DNA of 11,849 nt from JBLHGN01 sp047616325. GTDB lineage: Bacteria; Pseudomonadota; Gammaproteobacteria; Pseudomonadales; Cellvibrionaceae. The translations under genes and the position numbers were made by a program. The stretch spans positions 1-11,849 of the forward strand of contig JBLHGN010000096.1 of NCBI GenBank assembly GCA_047616325.1, given 5' to 3'. Positions 6,961 to 11,849 of the stretch are shown here, in pieces; position 1 is the stretch's first letter; each line of letters starts with the position of its first letter. The notes under the pieces are model-generated. The model was not told the origin of the DNA. It did not search any database and saw only the letters and a program-made list of their open reading frames with translations.

Positions 6961-8694
6961 GTGTCTCCGTTAGATTTTGAAATTCCCGGTTACGACATTA
7001 TCGAAGTCATAGGCCGCGGCGGTATGGCTTCCGTTTACCGGGCCCGCCAGCACTCCTTTGATCGCAATGTTGCGGTTAAAATTCTAAAACCCGATCTCAG
7101 TGAAGACGACGCTTTTTGCCAACGTTTCGTCATGGAATCGCTCATAGTTGCCAAGCTCAGCCACAGTAATATCGTGCAGGTTTACGATGTTGGCGAAATT
7201 CAAAATCACTATTTTATTGCCATGGAGTTTCTTTCCGGTGGCGATCTGCACGCCAAGTTACAAAAGGGGCTCACCACTAAAGCAGCTGTTTCCATTATCA
7301 AACAAATGTCCTCGGCGCTGGACTTTGCCCACCGCAAACACATTATTCACCGCGACTTAAAACCCGACAATGTGATGTTTCGCGAAGACGGCGCCGCCGT
7401 GCTCACCGATTTCGGCATTGCCAAAGAGACCAATGCTGACATCAACCTGACGCAAACCGGGTTAATTGTGGGCACACCAAAATATATGAGCCCCGAACAA
7501 ATTCGCGGTTCAGAACCCAGTCCAGAGGGAGACATATACAGCCTCGGCATTTTGTTTTACCAATTGCTCACCAACCGGGTTCCCTTCGCCGGCGCCGACT
7601 TGATGGCCACGGCCTACATGCATTTTAATGAGCCCGTGCCGCTTCTACCGCCACCACTCGCACGTTTTCAAACACTCATTGAGCAGATGCTGGCCAAGGA
7701 CGCCAGCGAAAGAATGGGCCGCGGTAACGACGTTATAAAAGCCCTCGAGCAACTGGAACAAAGGCAGCACCGTTCGGCACCCATAAGCCGCGATGAAACG
7801 CTGGCCATTGACGGATTTGAAGGTTTTGCAACGACAGACGACGAACAAACCCGAATAAAATCCAAGTTGCACGAAACCCTTATCAATCCGGCAGCTGCCA
7901 GTCAGCCCACCGTCGCAAACTCGGCGAAGTCAAAATCTGCCATGGAAGACCAAGAAACTGTAATGCTGTCTGCCGATACTGGCGCCAAGATGGAAGTACA
8001 GAGTGACTCGCACCGGGCACGCAAGGACCACGCTGTTAAAAAGCGCATTCTGGCTTTATCTCTGGGAGGGTTGGGTGCTGCTGCCTTATTGACAACGCTG
8101 GCTTTAGTGATAACGCTAGCCTTGCTTATGTGGCCTCATCCGCAAACAGAAACGATCGAAGAAACTGGGCCGTTGAGCAATCTCGCCGCCAGTACCCGCG
8201 AGGAAATTTCGCGTTTACTGGAAGCCGCCGCAGATGACATCGCCCACTTGCGTCTGCAAAAGGGACAGAGCAATGCCCTCAGCAAGTACCAGCGAGTTTT
8301 AGTCCTCGAACCTAAGCACCCCGAAGCACTTGTGGGTATGCAACGCATACAGCAAACTTACCTCGACCTAATAGAATCAGCGCTTGCCAAAGGCGAGGCA
8401 GACAAGGCGCAAAACTATCTCGACGACCTACAGCCACTCGCACAGAGTAAGCCTTTAAGCGACCTGCAGCGTCGAGTGGCATTGGCCCTTAAACGGCACA
8501 AGCAAACACTCAAACTTTCGAGCATGCAACTTATGCAGATATCAGCGCTATTGAAGGGTGCTGAATTAAACATTAAAGAAGGCCGCATCAAGTCACCGGC
8601 AAATGACAATGCGATAGATAGATACCAGAAGGTGTTAGCTATCGACCCCGACAACATCGAGGCCAAAGCGAAGCTGGCTGAAATTTCCAATTAG
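6961..8694 (+). CDS. Membrane-anchored Hanks-type Ser/Thr protein kinase
   Basis: 577 residues from GTG 6961. The kinase domain (about 11-272) is complete: glycine loop GRGGMASV at 18-25, VAVK with K40, helix-C E59, HRDLKPDN at 130-137, DFG at 150-152 and GTPKYMSPEQ at 171-180. T164, T166 and T172 in the activation segment are the usual autophosphorylation positions. A Thr-rich, charged linker (about 273-360) carries four E/Q-T motifs (T280, T297, T306, T333). A single membrane helix (about 363-391), preceded by HAVKKR, puts the kinase inside and residues 392-577 outside. That outer part has two copies of a helical TPR-like unit ending in VLVLEP/VLAIDP (about 431-463 and 542-575), likely a protein-interaction or sensing domain. 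It follows the FHA-EAL gene, a plausible phosphothreonine partner, and ends at a strong terminator. No phosphatase gene is nearby. Confidence 0.94.
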   Translation: MSPLDFEIPGYDIIEVIGRGGMASVYRARQHSFDRNVAVKILKPDLSEDDAFCQRFVMESLIVAKLSHSNIVQVYDVGEIQNHYFIAMEFLSGGDLHAKLQKGLTTKAAVSIIKQMSSALDFAHRKHIIHRDLKPDNVMFREDGAAVLTDFGIAKETNADINLTQTGLIVGTPKYMSPEQIRGSEPSPEGDIYSLGILFYQLLTNRVPFAGADLMATAYMHFNEPVPLLPPPLARFQTLIEQMLAKDASERMGRGNDVIKALEQLEQRQHRSAPISRDETLAIDGFEGFATTDDEQTRIKSKLHETLINPAAASQPTVANSAKSKSAMEDQETVMLSADTGAKMEVQSDSHRARKDHAVKKRILALSLGGLGAAALLTTLALVITLALLMWPHPQTETIEETGPLSNLAASTREEISRLLEAAADDIAHLRLQKGQSNALSKYQRVLVLEPKHPEALVGMQRIQQTYLDLIESALAKGEADKAQNYLDDLQPLAQSKPLSDLQRRVALALKRHKQTLKLSSMQLMQISALLKGAELNIKEGRIKSPANDNAIDRYQKVLAIDPDNIEAKAKLAEISN

Positions 8695-8701
8695 GCACGA
8701 A

Positions 8702-8745
8702 CAACCATAAAAAAAGCCCGAAATGACGGGCTTTTTTTATGGTTG
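8702..8745. terminator. Bidirectional rho-independent terminator
   Basis: A perfect 19-bp inverted repeat (arms 8702-8720 and 8727-8745) with a 6-base loop. The core stem is GCCCG/CGGGC, flanked by seven A on the left and seven T on the right, so it has a U tract in both directions. It serves the kinase gene on the plus strand and the convergent lipoprotein gene on the minus strand. Confidence 0.93.
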
Positions 8746-8760
8746 ATATTGAGTCTTAAT

Positions 8761-8810
8761 TAACTCATTTTTTGTCTAACTCACTTTCTGGTCCAGCTCA
8801 TTTTCTTGTC
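8761..8810. repeat. Three degenerate 16-18 bp tandem repeats
   Basis: Three units (8761-8776, 8777-8794, 8795-8810) share the pattern CTCAYTTT followed by a T/C/G stretch ending in GTC. They lie between the lipoprotein stop codon and the terminator, inside the minus-strand transcript's 3' untranslated part. The function is unknown; they could be a decayed slippage array or remains of coding sequence. Confidence 0.45.
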
Positions 8811-8822
8811 TTGCGAAATCTT

Positions 8823-10775
8823 TTATCTACCACAGTTTATAGTAACTGAAAGGTAGCGCTTTTCGATATCATCTCGCTCCATGCCTTTGGCCTCAAGAAT
8901 AATCAAGGCCTTTGCCAAGCTGTCCGACACTTGCAAACAGCTGTTGTCTTTTTGATAGACCTCGGCGTCTTGAAGATATTTTTGTTCTTGATCTTTTAAT
9001 TTTTCCACCAAACCATTGCCAATATCTTCGGCCACTTCGGTGGCGAGCCGGTCAAGAATTTTCACGTCGGAGGGCAGGTCGGCCAATTCGAATGGCAGAA
9101 TAAAGTCCCCCATTTCTACACCTTCGCGGCTGGTACCTTTAAATTCTTCTTCCTTGGTAGTGGAGTTAGGGTAAAGCACACGACCCGTTTTGGCATCAAC
9201 TAAACGGTAACTCACCGAGAATATTCCCACTTTTCGGTGATTGGTCACTTTTACCGGTATATTATCTTTTTTATCTACGGTAGTAGTTTCATTGGGTTTT
9301 TCGATTTTTTTCCGCTCTTTCGCCGGCAGTTCTAACCACTTGATATACGCCTGATTTGGAATGGTTTCTTTACCAATTACGGCGCGTATGGTTTTTTTAC
9401 CTTCTTGCTTGGTGGTGTCTACTTTGGCTTCAAGAATGCTGCCGGTCACCATAATATCAACCGAAGACAGCGCCGCCCCACCCTCACTCAAATTGCGTTC
9501 GCGTAATATGGCCTGGTATTGTTCACGCTCTACTATGCGGATGTCGTGGGGCACATGCCTAAACAAATGCTGGGTAATTTTCGACGAAATGATATCGCCG
9601 TAACCTTGCTGACTGCCGCCGTCAAAGGCGGTGGTACTCAGACGCTTTATAGCAACGCCTCGCACCTTCTCTTCCACTTCACTTATCTTTTGACGCAAAC
9701 CCTTATGCAGTGGCGAAAACTCTTTCACCATCATCAGGTACGCCATGGCCACGGTGTGTAAATCTTGTTCGGCATATTTCTCATATTGCTCATACAGCTG
9801 CTTAATGAGGCGTTTTTCTCCCTCGGTGGCTTTCGATGGGAAACCCAAGGTCTTAGAAACAATACGGGCTTGGCTGAAACCTCGGTAGGACTTCGCGACG
9901 CTTACAGGATCTTCCACTAAAGTGTTGGCAACACTCACAAAGTGGTCAACCATGGTTTGGCTAGTGCCTGCGAGACTATCTTTAATACTGTCGAAATCTT
10001 TCGATTTTGACATGGTGACAAATATTTCAAATGCCTTATCGGCGTCGCCCTTGCCCAGGGCATCGAGAAATTCTTTTTGGTATATCTCAGCGGCCACCGC
10101 GACCAATTCTTGCTTTAAGGCTTTGTTTTCACCGCGATTTTCCAACACTAAGTCTATTTTTGGCTGTAATTGAGCAGTCAGTTGACCACTGGCGCGGGCT
10201 TGTCTAATTTCTTCGATCAAACCGTCTACATAGGCGTTGCGCTGCTCCAACCAATTTTTGTCGCCGCTTAGACGATAGAGATCATCCATCATCAACAATT
10301 TATTATTGTCATCTAACTCGCCGACTTCCAATTGATCGACACGGACTTTCATGGCGGCATTAGTGTTGCTTATCTCTGTATCAATTTGCGCAGTGATAGG
10401 CGCCCAGAGCGACGCAGGAACCGGGGCAGACTCACCAGCTACAGAGTTCAATAGCGCCATGGGTACTTCGCCCGAGGCAAGCCTTGCTGCTTCAAACTGG
10501 CTCGAAAGTTCAGTTTTTTTAGCGGCTACAAGGCGACGGCCAATGGCGTTTAGGCGAGCATAATCACCGGCGAACACCGTATTGTCTTTACCGCTCAGTA
10601 AAGCGGCCGAAGTCTGGTAGAGCTGGAGTAATTCTGCCGAACTTGTTAGCTGCTCTAATTGCTCCCCGCCGATACTGATAAGAGACTGCTCCTTAACTGG
10701 TGAAGAACCGCAGCCACTAAACACCACAAGTGATGTCGACAAAATAATAGGTATTACAATTCGTTTCACGCCCAT
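8823..10775 (-). CDS. Large CsgG-like outer-membrane lipoprotein
   Basis: 650 residues. A lipoprotein signal (MGVKRI, hydrophobic core, FSGC) predicts lipidation at C22, with G23 next, so outer-membrane sorting rather than retention in the inner membrane is expected. Residues about 30-370 are mostly helical, charged and without a family I recognise. Residues about 372-595 resemble the CsgG/FlgT-type periplasmic fold: the block RIVEREQYQAILRERN (413-428) followed by DIMVTGSI (440-447) mirrors the ERQ..NLLNERK and NIMVEGSI blocks of CsgG, and VSYRLVDAKTGRVLY (521-535) mirrors its VNLRVVNVSTGEIL strand. No csgE, csgF or flagellar gene is nearby, so a curli role is not implied. GGAAGG lies 8 bases before the ATG at 10775. 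The gene is convergent with the kinase gene. The precise function is unknown. Confidence 0.82.
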   Translation of the reverse strand: MGVKRIVIPIILSTSLVVFSGCGSSPVKEQSLISIGGEQLEQLTSSAELLQLYQTSAALLSGKDNTVFAGDYARLNAIGRRLVAAKKTELSSQFEAARLASGEVPMALLNSVAGESAPVPASLWAPITAQIDTEISNTNAAMKVRVDQLEVGELDDNNKLLMMDDLYRLSGDKNWLEQRNAYVDGLIEEIRQARASGQLTAQLQPKIDLVLENRGENKALKQELVAVAAEIYQKEFLDALGKGDADKAFEIFVTMSKSKDFDSIKDSLAGTSQTMVDHFVSVANTLVEDPVSVAKSYRGFSQARIVSKTLGFPSKATEGEKRLIKQLYEQYEKYAEQDLHTVAMAYLMMVKEFSPLHKGLRQKISEVEEKVRGVAIKRLSTTAFDGGSQQGYGDIISSKITQHLFRHVPHDIRIVEREQYQAILRERNLSEGGAALSSVDIMVTGSILEAKVDTTKQEGKKTIRAVIGKETIPNQAYIKWLELPAKERKKIEKPNETTTVDKKDNIPVKVTNHRKVGIFSVSYRLVDAKTGRVLYPNSTTKEEEFKGTSREGVEMGDFILPFELADLPSDVKILDRLATEVAEDIGNGLVEKLKDQEQKYLQDAEVYQKDNSCLQVSDSLAKALIILEAKGMERDDIEKRYLSVTINCGR

Positions 10776-10907
10776 AAGACTAACCTTCCAAAGGTGTTTA
10801 GGTTGTTAATTGATCAGAGTAAGGATAATCACCGATCTATAATAGCAATGTGCACTAGAGTCGCGCGTCGCCCACAACACACAGACACTGTCGCGCCGAT
10901 ATCTAGC

Positions 10908-10937
10908 AATAACTTCTAATAGTTTCTAATAACTTCT
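10908..10937. repeat. Three abutting 10-bp direct repeats
   Basis: The units AATAACTTCT, AATAGTTTCT and AATAACTTCT follow each other without gaps; the first and third are identical and the middle differs at two bases. The 10-bp period places each unit on nearly the same face of the helix. The block lies about 130-160 bases before the lipoprotein start codon and roughly 65-95 bases before its candidate -10, a position suited to an activator array. Confidence 0.6.
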
Positions 10938-11008
10938 ATAACAACTAGAGAAAATGAAGCTTACGCCACCTACGGTGAATTTAAAACCGTAAAATAGCTA
11001 TAAATGAA

Positions 11009-11018
11009 CGCTTAAGCG
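11009..11018. repeat. 10-bp palindrome CGCTTAAGCG
   Basis: A perfect palindrome that shares the core GCTTAAGC with the site ahead of the FHA-EAL gene. It lies between dcd and the lipoprotein gene. Confidence 0.4.
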
Positions 11019-11070
11019 CCCCTTTTCCTGTTCGCTCTCTTTGCGATACCTACCCAAAAAGCAGGCAAAA

Positions 11071-11640
11071 TCAGGTTTTTGGTAGCGTTACGCCCGTTTG
11101 CCCTTGGTACTTGCCGCCGCGGTCTTTGTAAGAAGTATCACAAATTTCGTCGCTCTCAAAAAACAACATCTGAGCGATACCTTCGTTTGCATAGATTTTT
11201 GCAGGCAGCGGAGTGGTGTTGGAAAACTCTAAAGTGACGTGCCCCTCCCACTCTGGTTCCAGCGGCGTAACGTTAACAATAATACCGCAGCGGGCGTAGG
11301 TAGACTTGCCCAAACACACCGTTAATATACTGCGGGGAATACGGAAATATTCTACCGTTCGCGCCAGTGCGAAGGAGTTGGGTGGAATAATACACACGTC
11401 ACTTTTAATATCCACAAAGCTGGCATCGTCAAAGTTTTTGGGGTCTACCACTACCGAGTGTACATTGGTGAATATTTTAAACTCGTCAGCACAGCGCACA
11501 TCGTAGCCGTAGCTGGATGTGCCGTAAGACACAATACGACGATCTTGTGCGTCATACCGCATTTGGTTGGGCTCGAAGGGTTCAATCATGCCTTCATTTT
11601 CGGCCATGCGCCGAATCCACTTGTCTGACTTAATGCTCAT
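11071..11640 (-). CDS. dcd: dCTP deaminase
   Basis: 189 residues, the normal family length. It deaminates dCTP to dUTP, which dUTPase then turns into dUMP for thymidylate synthesis; the enzyme is a cytoplasmic trimer. The active-site segment GKSTYAR at 111-117 corresponds to the GRSSLAR block of the E. coli enzyme, and HVTLEFSN at 134-141 carries the catalytic glutamate at E138. The conserved SYGYDVR block is at 43-49 and the C-terminal KYQGQTG at 177-183 closes over the nucleotide in family members. The ATG at 11640 aligns with the family N-terminus; its ribosome binding site is weak. Whether it is the monofunctional or the bifunctional deaminase-diphosphatase form cannot be decided with confidence, though the resemblance favours the monofunctional type. 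Confidence 0.95.
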   Translation of the reverse strand: MSIKSDKWIRRMAENEGMIEPFEPNQMRYDAQDRRIVSYGTSSYGYDVRCADEFKIFTNVHSVVVDPKNFDDASFVDIKSDVCIIPPNSFALARTVEYFRIPRSILTVCLGKSTYARCGIIVNVTPLEPEWEGHVTLEFSNTTPLPAKIYANEGIAQMLFFESDEICDTSYKDRGGKYQGQTGVTLPKT

Positions 11641-11806
11641 ATTTCTGTGAACCTGTTGTGATTAATGTTGTGATGTTTCGAGTCACTCAAACCTCTGTGG
11701 GCTTGCTGCTGCCTACTAATAATGTCTATCAATACTGCACTTCGGTGCGGCATATTAGCGAGACTTGACTTTAAATTCAGCCTAATGTGAATTTGCCGCC
11801 AGAAAT
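11641..11806 (-). promoter_or_regulatory. dcd upstream region
   Basis: 166 bases upstream of dcd on the minus strand. It contains a short hairpin (CTGCAC, loop TTCG, GTGCGG, 11736-11751) without a T tail. I could not assign a promoter. Confidence 0.3.
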
Positions 11807-11849
11807 TTAGTCGTTCGCAAACGAAATGTCGGGGCCACTGGTTCCAGCA
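11807..11849 (-). CDS. Possible 3' end of an unidentified upstream gene
   Basis: From the right edge a minus-strand frame reads AGTSGPDISFAND and stops at TAA (11807-11809). The composition is protein-like and the position just upstream of dcd fits a same-strand neighbour. In pseudomonads the gene upstream of dcd is the Mrp/ApbC ATPase, so that is a candidate, but thirteen residues cannot establish identity or even that the frame is coding. Confidence 0.25.
   Translation of the reverse strand, partial: AGTSGPDISFAND

Larger units (their letters stand above)
10776..11070. promoter_or_regulatory. Upstream region of the CsgG-like lipoprotein gene
   Basis: 295 bases between dcd and the lipoprotein gene, both on the minus strand. 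A minus-strand -10 candidate TATTAT lies at 10839-10844, with no matching -35 (CGCGCG at the expected place), which would fit an activated promoter. Further upstream are three 10-bp direct repeats and a GCTTAAGC palindrome, both listed separately, and an inverted repeat TACGGT-N9-ACCGTA at 10971-10991. No clear terminator for dcd and no small gene were seen. Confidence 0.45.

Noticed and set aside
8823..10775. Curli or flagellar (FlgT) assignment for the lipoprotein
   Set aside because: The similarity is limited to the C-terminal fold, and no curli or flagellar genes are nearby.
10838..10843. Perfect TATAAT on the plus strand
   Set aside because: No -35 at the right distance and no plus-strand gene downstream; the same bases on the minus strand give the -10 candidate for the lipoprotein gene.
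11736..11751. Hairpin CTGCAC-TTCG-GTGCGG as a terminator
   Set aside because: There is no T run after the stem on either strand.
11641..11849. Minus-strand frame open across the whole right-edge segment
   Set aside because: The translation is rich in His/Arg/Asn and lacks any motif; the 13-residue tail in the neighbouring frame looks more like a real gene end.

Overview
The window looks like chromosomal DNA of a free-living, probably marine gammaproteobacterium. Base composition is moderate, signalling and housekeeping genes are interleaved, exonuclease I and dCTP deaminase are close to the gammaproteobacterial types, and c-di-GMP domains are abundant. A Cellvibrionales-like host is my impression from gene style only. 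I saw no insertion sequence, phage gene, integrase, CRISPR array, tRNA or rRNA.

Left part (1-2712): a PlsC-like acyltransferase on the minus strand runs off the left edge. It is divergent from a plus-strand response regulator with the unusual order receiver, GGDEF (GGEEF, intact I-site), degenerate receiver. Middle (2920-5517): two minus-strand housekeeping genes, pyrB (aspartate carbamoyltransferase, no pyrI beside it) and sbcB (exonuclease I).

Signalling core (5794-10775): a plus-strand pair encodes an FHA-EAL protein and, 45 bases later, a membrane-anchored Hanks-type Ser/Thr kinase whose outer part carries a duplicated TPR-like unit. A near-perfect bidirectional terminator separates the pair from a convergent gene for a large CsgG-like lipoprotein. 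Right part (11071-11849): dcd (dCTP deaminase) and, at the very edge, what may be the last codons of another minus-strand gene.

The most interesting reading is that the FHA-EAL protein and the kinase form one unit. The kinase would phosphorylate threonines (its activation loop or a set of E-T or Q-T motifs in its juxtamembrane linker), the FHA domain would read that mark, and the attached EAL domain, which keeps its full set of predicted catalytic residues, would then change c-di-GMP levels. The CsgG-like lipoprotein could be an envelope partner, but this rests only on position. Two GCTTAAGC palindromes, one ahead of the FHA-EAL gene and one in the region ahead of the lipoprotein gene, and a triple 10-bp direct repeat in the latter region hint at shared or dedicated control.
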